Counted from the stretch's first letter, positions 30,836 through 39,715 are shown. The stretch: 64,000 nucleotides of DNA from Hydrogenophaga flava NBRC 102514 (GCF_001571145.1 NZ_BCTF01000005.1:124001-188000), one strand, 5' to 3'. Translations and numbers: made by a program. Notes: generated from the letters alone by a model not told the origin.

Positions 30836-33800
30836 TCACGCCGCTTCGTACTTCTTGCGGTACATGGCGTAGTAGAGAACAGGGATGACGACCAGGGTCA
30901 GCATGGTCGACACGGCGATGCCGAAGATCAGCGCAATGGCCAGACCGTTGAAGATCGGGTCGTCGAGGATGAAGAAGGCGCCCATCATGGCGGCCAGGCC
31001 GGTCAGCGCGATGGGTTGCGCGCGCACCGCGGCCGACTGCACCACCGCCTGCGCAAAGGGCACACCGCGTTTCATTTCCAGCTCTATGAAGTCCACCAGC
31101 AGGATGGAGTTGCGCACGATGATCCCGGCCAGCGCGATCATGCCGATCATGGAGGTGGCGGTGAACTGCGCTTGCAGCAGCGCGTGGCCGGGCATGACGC
31201 CGATCATGGTCAGCGGGATGGGCGCCATGATGATCAGCGGCGTGAGGTAGCTCTTGAACTGCGCCACCACCAGCAGGTAGATCAGGATCAGCCCGACGCC
31301 GTAGGCCGCGCCCATGTCGCGGAAGGTCTCATACGTGATCTGCCACTCGCCGTCCCACTTCACCGCGTACTGGCGGTACGGGTCCTTGGGCTGGCTGATC
31401 CAGTACTCGCCAATCTCGCCGGTGTTGGGCAGCGCGGCGTCCTTCATGGCCGGGCGGATACCGAACAGGCCGTACAGCGGCGAGTCGAGTTTGCCGGCCA
31501 TGTCGCCGAACACGTAGGTGACGGGCAGCAGGTCTTTGGTGAAGCGCGGCTGGTCGATCACGCCGCGCTCGACGGTGACCAGTTCGGACAGCGGCACCAT
31601 GGCGCCGTTGGCGGCCTTCAGCGGCAGGGCCAGCACGGCGTTCAGGCCCACCTGGGCTTCGCGCGGCAGCTGGATGCGCACCGGCACCGCGAACTTGGCG
31701 TGGCCGTCGTGCAGGTAGGCGGCGTCGGAACCCGAGAGCGCGGCATACACCGTCTGCGCGATGACCTGCACCGGAATGCCCAGCGACTCGGCGCGCTGGC
31801 GCTGGATGCGCAGGAAGGCGCGCGGCGCGTTCTCCTTGAGCGAGGTGTCCACGCCCACGATGTCGGGCGTGCCGGCAAAGGCCTTGGCCACGCGCTGCGC
31901 CAGCTCGGCACGGCCGGCCTGGTCGGGGCCATAGACCTCGGCCACGATGGGCGACATCACCGGCGGGCCAGGCGGCACTTCGACCACTTTCACGCGCGCG
32001 CCGTGGGCGGCGGCGATCTTTTCTAGTTCGGGGCGGTGGCGCTGGGCGATGGCGTGGCTCTTTTCGCTGCGGTCGTGCGCGCCGACCAGGTTGACCTGCA
32101 GATCGCCACCTTCGGCCTCGGCGCGCAGGTAGTACTGGCGCACCAGGCCGTTGAAGGTGATGGGGCTGGCCGTGCCAGCGTAGCCCTGCACGTTGGCCAC
32201 CTCGGGCTGCGTGGCCAGCCAGGCCGTCACGTCCTGCAGCGCCGCGGTCGTCCCTTCCAGCGGCGTGCCCGCGGGCATGTCGACCACCACCTGGTACTCG
32301 CTCTTGTTGTCGAAGGGCAGCATCTTCAGCACCACCCACTGCACCACGGCCAGGCCCACGGACAGCAGCAGCGCCGCGAGGATGCCGGCCAGCAGCAGCC
32401 AACGCTTGCGGGCGCTCTCCAGGAAGGGCGTCAGAATTTTCGTGAAGGTGTTCTGCAGCGCGCTGGTGAGCTTGCCCGGGCCGTGGTCGGCATGGCCGTC
32501 GGCCTTCGTCAGCTTGAGCGCGAGCCAGGGCGTGACGGTGAAGGCGATGGCCAGCGAAATCGCCATGCCCATGCTGGCGTTGATCGGGATCGGGCTCATG
32601 TACGGGCCCATCAGCCCGGACACAAAGGCCATGGGCAGCAGGGCCGCGATCACGGTGAAGGTGGCCAGGATGGTGGGGCCGCCCACTTCGTCGACCGCGC
32701 GCGGGATGATGACCGACAGCGGATCGTGCGGCGTGAGCATGCGGTGGCGGTGGATGTTCTCCACCACCACGATGGCGTCGTCCACAAGGATGCCGATGGA
32801 GAAGATCAGCGCGAACAGCGACACGCGGTTGAGCGTGAAGCCCCAGGCCCAGCTGGCAAACAGCGTGGCCGTGAGCGTGAGGATCACCGCCGCGCCGACG
32901 ATGACCGCCTCGCGCCGGCCCAGCGCCAGGCCGACCAGCACGATCACGCTGGCGGTGGCGAAGATCAGCTTCTGGATCAGCTTGTTGGCCTTGTCGGCCG
33001 CGGTCTGGCCGTAGTCGCGCGTGATGCTGACCTGCACGTCGTCGGGGATCACCGTGTTCTTCAGGTTGTCCAGCCGCTCGGCCGCGCCGCGCGCCACGTC
33101 CACCGCGTTCTCGCCGGGCTTCTTGGTGACGGTGATGGTCACGGCCGGGTGGTTCTGGCCCTGCTGGGCAGCGTGCGCCGCATCGGCCACGCCGGGCGTG
33201 AACCACACATAGCGCTGCGGCAGCTGGGCGCCGGCTTCGACGCGCGCGACCTCGCGCAGGTAGACCGGGCGACCCGCGTTCACGCCAACCACGATGTCGC
33301 CCACGTCCTGCTCGTTCTGCAGGAACTCGCCGGTTTCCACCGACAGCATGCCGGGCTCGCCGGGGGCCGGGTTGGTGTTGACCACCGAACCCGAGGGCAG
33401 CGCCTGATTGGCCGCCGCGATGGCGCCGTGCAGCTGCTGCACGCTCACGCCGCGCTCGCGCAGCTGGTTGGGGTTGAGCCACACATGCACCGCGCGGCCG
33501 GGACCGCCGATGGTGACCACCTCGCGCGTGCCGGGCACGCGCTTGAGTTCGGTCTCGACCGCGTGCGCCACGCGCTCCAGGTCGTGTGCGCTCTGCGCGT
33601 CGGCGGTCCACAGCGTGGCCGCGAGCACGGGCACGTCGTCGATGCCCTTGGGTTTCACGATGGGGGTAAGCACGCCCAGGCCCTGCGGCAGCCAGTCCTG
33701 GTTGGCGTTCAGCACGTCGTACAGGCGCACCAGCGCTTCGGTGCGCGGCACGCCGACCTTGAACTGCACCGTCAGCACCGCGACGCCAGGGCGCGCGACC

Positions 33801-34090
33801 GAATAGGTGTGTTCGATGCCCTGGATCTGCGAGAGCACGTGTTCGGCCGGGGCGGCGACCATCTTCTCCACGTCGGCGCTGGAGGCGCCGGGGAACGGGA
33901 TGATCACGTTGGCCATGGTCACGTTGATCTGCGGCTCCTCTTCGCGCGGGGTGACCAGCACGGCGAACAGGCCCAGCAGCAGCGCGACCAGCGCCAGCAG
34001 CGGCGTGATGGCGTTGGCCTGGAAGGCCCGCGCCACGGAACCGGAGAAGCCCAGCTTCTCCAGCGTGGAAGGTTCGTTGGGGTGGCTCAT
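30836..34090 (-). CDS. RND efflux pump, inner-membrane permease (HAE1/AcrB class)
   Basis: The 1084-residue protein has the RND layout, with a first membrane helix (ITPLLALVALLLGLFAVLVT), large periplasmic pore domains, and membrane helices 2-6 and 8-12. The proton-relay aspartates are in IGILVDDAIVVVENIHRHRM. It groups with permeases of the short two-component type (N-terminal REEEPQINVTMANVIIPFPG). The permease works with the periplasmic adaptor encoded 12 bases upstream and an outer-membrane channel not encoded here. A substrate cannot be read off. Because the operon also holds DUF2892, TehA-like and CsoR-type genes, and its promoter has a CsoR-type operator, metal or sulfur-related stress is the likely inducer. 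Confidence 0.92.
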   Translation of the reverse strand: MSHPNEPSTLEKLGFSGSVARAFQANAITPLLALVALLLGLFAVLVTPREEEPQINVTMANVIIPFPGASSADVEKMVAAPAEHVLSQIQGIEHTYSVARPGVAVLTVQFKVGVPRTEALVRLYDVLNANQDWLPQGLGVLTPIVKPKGIDDVPVLAATLWTADAQSAHDLERVAHAVETELKRVPGTREVVTIGGPGRAVHVWLNPNQLRERGVSVQQLHGAIAAANQALPSGSVVNTNPAPGEPGMLSVETGEFLQNEQDVGDIVVGVNAGRPVYLREVARVEAGAQLPQRYVWFTPGVADAAHAAQQGQNHPAVTITVTKKPGENAVDVARGAAERLDNLKNTVIPDDVQVSITRDYGQTAADKANKLIQKLIFATASVIVLVGLALGRREAVIVGAAVILTLTATLFASWAWGFTLNRVSLFALIFSIGILVDDAIVVVENIHRHRMLTPHDPLSVIIPRAVDEVGGPTILATFTVIAALLPMAFVSGLMGPYMSPIPINASMGMAISLAIAFTVTPWLALKLTKADGHADHGPGKLTSALQNTFTKILTPFLESARKRWLLLAGILAALLLSVGLAVVQWVVLKMLPFDNKSEYQVVVDMPAGTPLEGTTAALQDVTAWLATQPEVANVQGYAGTASPITFNGLVRQYYLRAEAEGGDLQVNLVGAHDRSEKSHAIAQRHRPELEKIAAAHGARVKVVEVPPGPPVMSPIVAEVYGPDQAGRAELAQRVAKAFAGTPDIVGVDTSLKENAPRAFLRIQRQRAESLGIPVQVIAQTVYAALSGSDAAYLHDGHAKFAVPVRIQLPREAQVGLNAVLALPLKAANGAMVPLSELVTVERGVIDQPRFTKDLLPVTYVFGDMAGKLDSPLYGLFGIRPAMKDAALPNTGEIGEYWISQPKDPYRQYAVKWDGEWQITYETFRDMGAAYGVGLILIYLLVVAQFKSYLTPLIIMAPIPLTMIGVMPGHALLQAQFTATSMIGMIALAGIIVRNSILLVDFIELEMKRGVPFAQAVVQSAAVRAQPIALTGLAAMMGAFFILDDPIFNGLAIALIFGIAVSTMLTLVVIPVLYYAMYRKKYEAA

Positions 34091-34102
34091 GGTGGTGGCC
34101 TC

Positions 34103-35230
34103 TTACTTCGCCACGGGCGTGGCGCCGGCCAGACCGGCGCGCACGGGATCGAGCGCCACCTGGTCGCCTGCCTTCAGGCCCGCCAGCACCTCGACGCCGT
34201 CGCCGTGGGTGGCGCCGGTGCGCACCGCGCGCAGCGCAAAGCCTTTCGCGGCGTCACCCTTGGCGGTCACGACGTAGACGCCGGTCAGCTCGCCCCGGCG
34301 CAGCAAGGCCGTGGCCGGCACCACCAGGCGCTGCGGCGCAGCCTGGGCGGCGCTGCCGACGAAGCGCACCTTCACCTGGCGCCCCGGCACCTGGCCGGCG
34401 CCGTCGGCCTCGCTCAGGTTCAGGCGCCACTCCACCGTCTGCGACACCGGGTCGGCGGCGGGCACGGTGGTCTTGGCGGCGGGGCTGACCCATTTGTCGG
34501 TGCCGGGCAGTTGCACCTCGACCTGCGAGACCGACAGCGCCAGCGGCTGCTGCGAGGCCGGCACGTGCACCACGGCGCGAATCGGCTGCGGCGCGTAGAC
34601 GGTGAGGATGGGCGCACCGGGCATGGCCAGAGCGCCGGCCTCGGCGTGCGTCGCCAGCACCCAGCCGTCCCAGGGCGCGGTCAGGCGGGTGAAGCCCTGG
34701 GCCACGCTGGCCTGGGTCTGTCCGGCGCGGGCGGCGGCGGCACCGGCTTCGGCGGCGCGGTACTGCGCCAGCGCCGAATCGAGCGCAGCCTGGGCGATGA
34801 AGCCCTGCGCGCGCAGTTCCTTGGTGCGTTCGTAGGCCGCCTTGGCATTGGCCAGGCTGGCCTGGGCCTGCGCAACGCCGGCCTGCGCCTGCGCCACACC
34901 GACCTGGGTGGCACGGTCGTCGATCACGGCCAGCACCTGGCCGGCCTGGACACGGTCACCGGCCTTGACCGACAGCGTGGCGATGCGGCCGCTGGCCTGG
35001 GCCGACAGCACGCTCTGGCGCACCGCCTGCAGGCTGCCGTCGAACTCGGCGCTGCCCGCCACCGCCTGCGCACCCACAGCGACCACGGGCACCTGGGGGC
35101 CCGCCGATGCGGGGGCCGGATCGGCGGCCTGGGCGGCGCCCATGGCGAGCAGGCCGGAGGCCAGCAGCAGGCGCGCGGAGCGGACAGGGTTCAGGGACGA
35201 AAACAACGGGGCGTGTGCATGGACGGGCAT
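34103..35230 (-). CDS. RND periplasmic adaptor (membrane fusion protein)
   Basis: The 375-residue protein has a signal segment (ARLLLASGLLAMGAAQAADP). A barrel-sandwich half follows (AQASGRIATLSVKAGDRVQA, then GQVLAVID). Next is an alpha-hairpin of repeated AQAQAGVAQAQASLANAKAA, then the second lipoyl half (FTRLTAPWDGWVL), a beta-barrel and a membrane-proximal domain. It links the RND permease to an outer-membrane channel. It is the first gene of the leftward pump operon. The start at 35230 has GGAG six bases upstream and lies 22 bases downstream of a -10 element. Hairpin helices are short, consistent with a two-component-type pump. Confidence 0.9.
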   Translation of the reverse strand: MPVHAHAPLFSSLNPVRSARLLLASGLLAMGAAQAADPAPASAGPQVPVVAVGAQAVAGSAEFDGSLQAVRQSVLSAQASGRIATLSVKAGDRVQAGQVLAVIDDRATQVGVAQAQAGVAQAQASLANAKAAYERTKELRAQGFIAQAALDSALAQYRAAEAGAAAARAGQTQASVAQGFTRLTAPWDGWVLATHAEAGALAMPGAPILTVYAPQPIRAVVHVPASQQPLALSVSQVEVQLPGTDKWVSPAAKTTVPAADPVSQTVEWRLNLSEADGAGQVPGRQVKVRFVGSAAQAAPQRLVVPATALLRRGELTGVYVVTAKGDAAKGFALRAVRTGATHGDGVEVLAGLKAGDQVALDPVRAGLAGATPVAK

Positions 35231-35252
35231 GGCAATCTCCTATACCTGCCGC

Positions 35253-35281
35253 AGTATACATACATACCCCCAGGGGTACAA
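35253..35281 (-). promoter_or_regulatory. Sigma-70 promoter of the RND pump operon
   Basis: On the minus strand a -35 TTGTAC (35276-35281) and a -10 TATACT (35253-35258) are separated by exactly 17 bases. This is a near-consensus promoter 22 bases before the adaptor start codon. The spacer contains the CsoR-type operator, so a bound repressor would block polymerase. Transcription starts near 35246, giving a short leader that still includes the GGAG ribosome site. Confidence 0.75.
35265..35278. promoter_or_regulatory. CsoR-family operator TACCCC-N2-GGGGTA
   Basis: The minus strand reads TACCCCTGGGGGTA, with perfect six-base arms TACCCC and GGGGTA around two bases. This is the G-tract inverted repeat typical of CsoR/CstR/RcnR-type repressors. 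It overlaps the -35 hexamer and half of the spacer of the pump promoter. The operon ends with a CsoR-family gene (29181-29474), making it the obvious binder. Confidence 0.8.
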
Positions 35282-35288
35282 GACCCCC

Positions 35289-35304
35289 GCCGCCTTTCGG
35301 CGGC
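35289..35304 (-). terminator. Terminator-like hairpin after the MFS gene
   Basis: On the minus strand GCCGCC-GAAA-GGCGGC forms a perfect six-base-pair stem closed by a GAAA tetraloop, nine bases after the stop of the MFS gene and just before the pump promoter. It is followed by GGGGGTCTTGT, which is a poor T-run, so termination efficiency is uncertain, but its place between two units fits a terminator or insulating stem. Confidence 0.4.
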
Positions 35305-35313
35305 CGCCCCGTC

Positions 35314-36552
35314 TCAGCGGCGCTGCCGCGCCAGCACCCAGGCCGCCCCGAAGAAGCTCAGCGCCGCCACCACCAGCACCGCGTAGGCGGCGCGCAGGCC
35401 GAAGTGTTCGGCGAGTTCGCCCATCAGCAGGGCCGCGATCTGGGCCCCGACGGTGAAAGAGATCATCAGCAGGGCCGACAGGCGCGGCGCCTCCTGCGGG
35501 AAGCCGCGCAGCGCGATGCCCAGCAGGATGGGGAAGCCCACCGAAACGCCCAGGCCGGTGAGGTAGTTGCACAGCGCCAGCCAGACGAAGGGCGCATCGG
35601 CCGGGCTCAGCCAGACGCCCGTGACCGCCAGCGCCGCCAGCGCGCCCAGGCCCTGGATCTTCTGTTCCATGCTCCAGCGGCTGTGCACGAAGGCCTGCCA
35701 GACCCGGCCGGTGACCATGCCGGCCATCAGGAAGCCCAGGGCCATGCGGGCCACCTGGTCGCTCTCGCCCAGCGCCTCGGTGGCGAAGCTCACGAACCAG
35801 AAGTACTGGCCCCACTCGCACAGGCCGCTGCACACGCCGGCGAACAGCACCCAGCGCACCAATGGCTGGCGCAGCAGGCCGCCGTAATCCAGCGGCTGGT
35901 GCACTTGTCCGGTGGCCTCGGCGTGCGCGTGGTCGCTGCGAAAAGCCACGCTGCGCAGGTAGCGGCGCTGCAGCGTCATCAGCAGCATCACCAGCGCCAT
36001 GAAGCCGAACACCACATAGGGGCCGCGCCAGTTCGGGTTGGCCGCCAGCACCGCGGCCGCCATCAGCGGCGAGAACATGGTGCCCAGGCTGTAGCCGACG
36101 TCGACCAGGCTGATGATGCGGGCGCGCTGCTCGGGCTCGTCGCTCAGTTCGGCCAGCAGGCCGTGGCCCACGGTGAACAGCGCGGTCTCGAAGGTGGCGA
36201 TGGTCACCATGAAGAAGGCCAGCCAGCCGAAGCTGGGCGCCAGCAGCACGCCCGCCAGCGCCACCACCACGGCCGCGGTGTAGGCGCGCAGCAGGCGGCG
36301 CGGCGGAAAGCGTTTGGCGATGGCGCCGCCCAGCAGCGAGCCGACCGCACCGCCGGCGCTCCAGATCGCCATCAGCCAGCCCATCTGCTGGAAGGACACG
36401 CCCATCTGGGCACGCAGGTTGGGGGTCACCGCCCCCAGCAGCGCCCCGAAGATGCCCCAGGTGAGGGCGCAGTACAGGATGATCCAGGCGACGTAGGGGA
36501 GGCCGCGCAGGGTTTTCAGCGGGGCGGCCAGGAAGGCGGAAACGGGGTTCAC
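35314..36552 (-). CDS. MFS transporter
   Basis: This 412-residue protein has twelve predicted membrane helices in two halves. The MFS loop 2-3 motif is seen as GGAVGSLLGGAIAKRFPPRR, and a helix 4-5 segment reads LVDVGYSLGTMFSPLMAAAV. It is a major facilitator secondary carrier, and no substrate signature is clear. It is upstream of the pump operon on the same strand but is separated from it by a hairpin and a strong promoter, so it is likely a separate unit. A 95-base gap separates it from the alanine racemase gene. Confidence 0.87.
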   Translation of the reverse strand: MNPVSAFLAAPLKTLRGLPYVAWIILYCALTWGIFGALLGAVTPNLRAQMGVSFQQMGWLMAIWSAGGAVGSLLGGAIAKRFPPRRLLRAYTAAVVVALAGVLLAPSFGWLAFFMVTIATFETALFTVGHGLLAELSDEPEQRARIISLVDVGYSLGTMFSPLMAAAVLAANPNWRGPYVVFGFMALVMLLMTLQRRYLRSVAFRSDHAHAEATGQVHQPLDYGGLLRQPLVRWVLFAGVCSGLCEWGQYFWFVSFATEALGESDQVARMALGFLMAGMVTGRVWQAFVHSRWSMEQKIQGLGALAALAVTGVWLSPADAPFVWLALCNYLTGLGVSVGFPILLGIALRGFPQEAPRLSALLMISFTVGAQIAALLMGELAEHFGLRAAYAVLVVAALSFFGAAWVLARQRR

Positions 36553-36647
36553 ATCAGGCTTTCAATCGGGAATGCAATCGATTGTCTTCCGGGAACCGCC
36601 CCGGTGTCCGGCGGGGCCTGCAAATGAACCTGTGTGGTAACCGGGCT

Positions 36648-37781
36648 CTAAGCCGACTCGGCGAACGGTACGCGTGGTGCGACCGCGCACAGCAGCTCGT
36701 AGCTGATGGTGCCTGCGGAACGGGCCACCTCGTCCACCGGCAATTCCGCCCCCGTGGACGGCGAGACACCCCAGAGCACGACTTCGCTGCCGATGCCTGC
36801 CGGCACGCCGGCGGCGTCCAGCGGCGCCAGGTCGACGGTGATCATGTCCATGCTGACGCGGCCGACGGTGCGGGTGCGCACACCGTTCACCAGCACCAGT
36901 GTGCCGGTGGGCGCGTGGCGCGGGTAGCCGTCGGCGTAACCACAGGCGATGACGCCGACGCGCATGGGCTGCTCGGCGGTGAAGGCCGAGCCGTAGCCCA
37001 CGGTGTCGCCGGGCTGCAGGCTCTGCACACCGATGACCTTGGTGGTCAGGCTCATGGTGGGTTTGAGACCCCAGCCAGCGGCCGTGTTCTCAGGATGGTC
37101 GGGCGCGCCGCCGTAGAGTGCGATGCCTTCGCGCACCCAGTCGGCCGCCAGCATGCTGACACCGGCGCCGCGCAGCGGAGTGTTCGCGTGGCGCAGGATG
37201 GCCGCGCTGTTGCACAGGCTGCGCTCACCGGGCAGGTCGGCGGTGGCGGCCTCGAAGGCGGCCACCTGGTGGGCGATGCCGCGCGGGCCGTCGGCATCGG
37301 AGAAATGCGTCATCAGCGAGATCTCTTCCACCTGCGGCAGTGCGTTCAGCCGCGCCCAGGCGGCGCGGAATGCCTCGGGCCGGAAGCCCAGGCGGTTCAT
37401 GCCGCTGTTGAGCTTGAGGAAGACGCGGTGCGGCGTGTGTGTCTTGTGCGCGGCCAGCCAGTCGATCTGCTCGGTGCAGTGCACCGCGTGCCAGATGTTC
37501 AGGCGCGAGCAGAGTTCGAGGTCGCGCGGCTCGAACACACCTTCGAGCAGCAGCAGGGGACCGCGCCAGTCGAGCGCGCGCAGGCGCTCGGCCTCGGCCA
37601 GGTCGATCATGGCAAAGCCATCGGTGCTGCGCAGGGCCGGGAACACGCGCTCGATGCCGTGCCCGTAGGCGTTGGCCTTGACCACCGCCCAGACGCGGGC
37701 GTCGGGCGCGCGCACGCGGGCCTGGTTCAGGTTGTGTTCAAGCGCTTCGGGGTGGACGGTGGCGAGGATCGGGCGGGGCAT
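36648..37781 (-). CDS. alr: Alanine racemase
   Basis: The 377-residue PLP enzyme interconverts L- and D-alanine for peptidoglycan. The PLP lysine is Lys35 in [11 protein letters not shown]. Other conserved parts are [27 protein letters not shown] and DTVGYGSAF, the last carrying the catalytic tyrosine, and [13 protein letters not shown] in the C-terminal barrel. Length is normal. ATG 37781 ([10 protein letters not shown]) matches the family; a longer reading from 37841 adds an unrelated lead. A small perfect hairpin GTCGC-AAA-GCGAC lies just upstream at 37816-37828. Confidence 0.95.
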   Translation of the reverse strand: MPRPILATVHPEALEHNLNQARVRAPDARVWAVVKANAYGHGIERVFPALRSTDGFAMIDLAEAERLRALDWRGPLLLLEGVFEPRDLELCSRLNIWHAVHCTEQIDWLAAHKTHTPHRVFLKLNSGMNRLGFRPEAFRAAWARLNALPQVEEISLMTHFSDADGPRGIAHQVAAFEAATADLPGERSLCNSAAILRHANTPLRGAGVSMLAADWVREGIALYGGAPDHPENTAAGWGLKPTMSLTTKVIGVQSLQPGDTVGYGSAFTAEQPMRVGVIACGYADGYPRHAPTGTLVLVNGVRTRTVGRVSMDMITVDLAPLDAAGVPAGIGSEVVLWGVSPSTGAELPVDEVARSAGTISYELLCAVAPRVPFAESA

Positions 37782-37896
37782 GGCGGAACCGGGCAGATGG
37801 GCTTGCGCGAGGGAAGTCGCAAAGCGACGACTGTCGCACAAACCCGCTCCGGCGCCACGGCCCCGCAGGGCGATTCATGTGGAAGCAGCGCGGCTT

Positions 37897-38916
37897 CTAC
37901 AGCCTCTCCAGGTTCACGTAGACCATGGTCTGGTTGAGCAGCTGGTAGGCGATCTCGCCGAAGGTCATGGGACCGGTGATCGGCCCGGTGCGCTGGCCTT
38001 CGAGCCCGCCGTACAGGTAGTTGAGGATGCAGTTGCAGCTCCAGCGCGCGCCCAGCGCATCACCCGGCAGCGACTGCGCAAACGCCTGCGCGTAGTCGGG
38101 CACCGGCTCGGCGATGCGGTACTCCACGTCGTCGAACACCGGGGCATAGAAATCCACGCGCCCGGCCGCCGCGTCCACCGCCTTGAACGAGACGTTGATC
38201 ATCGCGCCCGAATAGTCGGCCACCAGCGGCAGGCGGGTGTCGATGTGGTGCTGCGTCAGGTACTGCGCCAGGTTCACCAGCTGGCCATTGACGAAGCACT
38301 CCTGCGCCGAGAAGCCGGTGGACGGAAAACGGATCGCATCGCCGCCGCCTGGCCGGAACAGGTTGAGGATGTCGATGCGCGGATAGATCGACTCGGGCAG
38401 CGGAATGTGCACCGCCAGCGCGCGGTCCTGGCTGAACACCAGGGTCTGGCCGTTGGCCACCACCGGCGCGGCCTGGCCCAGGTCGTCCAGGTGCACGCCC
38501 GCGATCCAGCCCACCAGCGGCTTCATGTACATGTCCTCGAAGGCCGGGGCCTCGCGGGCGAAGCGCGAATGCACGTCGGAGAAGGCGGGCACGATCAGCA
38601 CCGTCAGCCCGTGGGCCGGCGCGTCCAGCGCCACCTTGGGCAGGCTGGCGGCGTCGTACCAGCGCAGCTGCGGCGTGCCGGCGTGGGTGGGCAACTCGGT
38701 GACGAAGAGCTTCTGGCGCGAGGTCTCGCCACCGTCCTGGGCCATGAAGTACGGGATGCTGCCGGCCAGCCAGTTGCCCGGCGGCAGGCGGCGCAGCAGG
38801 GCCTCGTCGGCCGCGATCGTGAGGTAGGCGCCGCTACGGATCGCCACCAGGGCGTCCTGCAGGTCCATCAGCGTGCCGCTGACGGGGCGTGCCGGTGGGG
38901 TTCGGGAAGCGTTCAT
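37897..38916 (-). CDS. Uncharacterised 339-residue protein
   Basis: I do not recognise the family with confidence. The protein looks soluble, with no signal peptide and no clear membrane helix. Notable conserved-looking pieces are LPPGNWLAGSIPYFMAQDGG near the N-terminus, EAPAFEDMYMKPLVGWIAGV in the middle, FSAQECFVNGQ, and a C-terminal cysteine motif ARWSCNCILNYLYGGLEG. The C-x-C pair followed by a Gly-rich helix start is suggestive of metal or cofactor binding. The gene begins 6 bases after the 38923-39651 gene, so the two form an operon. Start 38916 is preceded by GGGGTGACCC. Confidence 0.65.
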   Translation of the reverse strand: MNASRTPPARPVSGTLMDLQDALVAIRSGAYLTIAADEALLRRLPPGNWLAGSIPYFMAQDGGETSRQKLFVTELPTHAGTPQLRWYDAASLPKVALDAPAHGLTVLIVPAFSDVHSRFAREAPAFEDMYMKPLVGWIAGVHLDDLGQAAPVVANGQTLVFSQDRALAVHIPLPESIYPRIDILNLFRPGGGDAIRFPSTGFSAQECFVNGQLVNLAQYLTQHHIDTRLPLVADYSGAMINVSFKAVDAAAGRVDFYAPVFDDVEYRIAEPVPDYAQAFAQSLPGDALGARWSCNCILNYLYGGLEGQRTGPITGPMTFGEIAYQLLNQTMVYVNLERL

Positions 38917-38922
38917 GTCGGG

Positions 38923-39651
38923 TCACCCCAGCCGCAGCTGGTCCAGTTCGTGGGCGAGCACGCGCTCGTTCTTGACGAAGTAGCGGTGCAGCTCCTTGAG
39001 CTTGAGCAGGCGCACCTCCTCGTCGTGGATCAGGTCCAGCTGCGAGCGCAGCTTGGTCAGCATCAGCTTGAGGCTGAGCACCTTGATGTCCAGACTCAGG
39101 TCGCCGTCGAGCAGGCGCAGCCAGACCGGGTCGGTCACATCGGGCACGGCGGCGCTGGCCGGGGCCGGCTCGGCGAGCGTGGCCACCGGGGCTGGCGCCG
39201 GGTCCGTCGTACGCGCCACGGGTTCGGCGCCCCCGGCGCGGCCGGTGTCCAGCGCATAGCGGTAGCGCCAGACATCCTGCAGGCTCAGGTCCAGCAGGGT
39301 GCACACCGACTGCAGCGGCACGCCCTCGCCAAACAGCGCGAACACCCGCGCCGCCAGCGCCCGGGTGAACGGCATGCCGGGTTCGCCCATCCAGCCAATG
39401 CCCCTGGATTCGACCCCGGGCGGCAGGTTCACGTGCAGATGAAAGCGGACCGGCCCGATCGCCAGGTGCTGCCAGACCGCCACCTCCCCCGCCGGCGCCG
39501 CCTTGGGCCGGCCGAACCAGCCGCGCTCGGGCTCCTGTCCGATCCAGACATCGCAGCGCCGCTTGCGCACGTCCAGGCGGTAGTCGCGAACTTCCCAGGG
39601 GCGCTCTATCAACAGCAGCTGCCGCAGCAGCGCCTTGTCGATGCTGATCAT
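38923..39651 (-). CDS. Uncharacterised protein with ISL3-transposase-like N-terminal half
   Basis: In this 242-residue protein, residues about 5-125 resemble the N-terminal region of ISL3-family transposases. A VWQHLAIGPVRFHLHVNLPP stretch (ISL3 proteins have WRHL...), then GIGWMGEPGMPFTRALAARV and a helix-turn-helix-like GVPLQSVCTLLDLSLQDVWR follow in the same order. The zinc cysteines of ISL3 proteins are absent and the DDE catalytic domain is missing. The second half is an Ala/Pro-rich linker and a charged helix (KLMLTKLRSQLDLIHDEEVR) likely to form a coiled coil. It may be a domesticated DNA-binding protein. It precedes the 339-residue gene by 6 bases. A 9-11-9 inverted repeat lies 36 bases upstream of its start. 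Confidence 0.6.
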   Translation of the reverse strand: MISIDKALLRQLLLIERPWEVRDYRLDVRKRRCDVWIGQEPERGWFGRPKAAPAGEVAVWQHLAIGPVRFHLHVNLPPGVESRGIGWMGEPGMPFTRALAARVFALFGEGVPLQSVCTLLDLSLQDVWRYRYALDTGRAGGAEPVARTTDPAPAPVATLAEPAPASAAVPDVTDPVWLRLLDGDLSLDIKVLSLKLMLTKLRSQLDLIHDEEVRLLKLKELHRYFVKNERVLAHELDQLRLG

Positions 39652-39686
39652 GTGGGGTGTCTCCTCATTGGTGTGGGGAAACTGGC

Positions 39687-39715
39687 CGCAAGACCCGTTC
39701 CAGCCCGGTCTTGCG
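39687..39715. repeat. Perfect 9-base inverted repeat, 11-base spacer
   Basis: CGCAAGACC at 39687-39695 and GGTCTTGCG at 39707-39715 are exact inverse complements separated by 11 bases, placing the half-site centres 20 bases (two helical turns) apart. It lies 36 bases upstream of the start of the leftward 242-residue gene and in the shared region with lplT. It looks like an operator for a dimeric DNA-binding protein, possibly for the adjacent ISL3-like protein itself. An RNA stem is the alternative. Confidence 0.6.

Noticed and set aside
32036-35386. Very long open frame (about 1,100 codons) on the plus strand opposite the RND and adaptor genes
   Set aside because: It is a reverse-frame shadow of high-GC genes: low-complexity His/Arg/Gly-rich text with no domain, while the opposite strand encodes a textbook RND pump.
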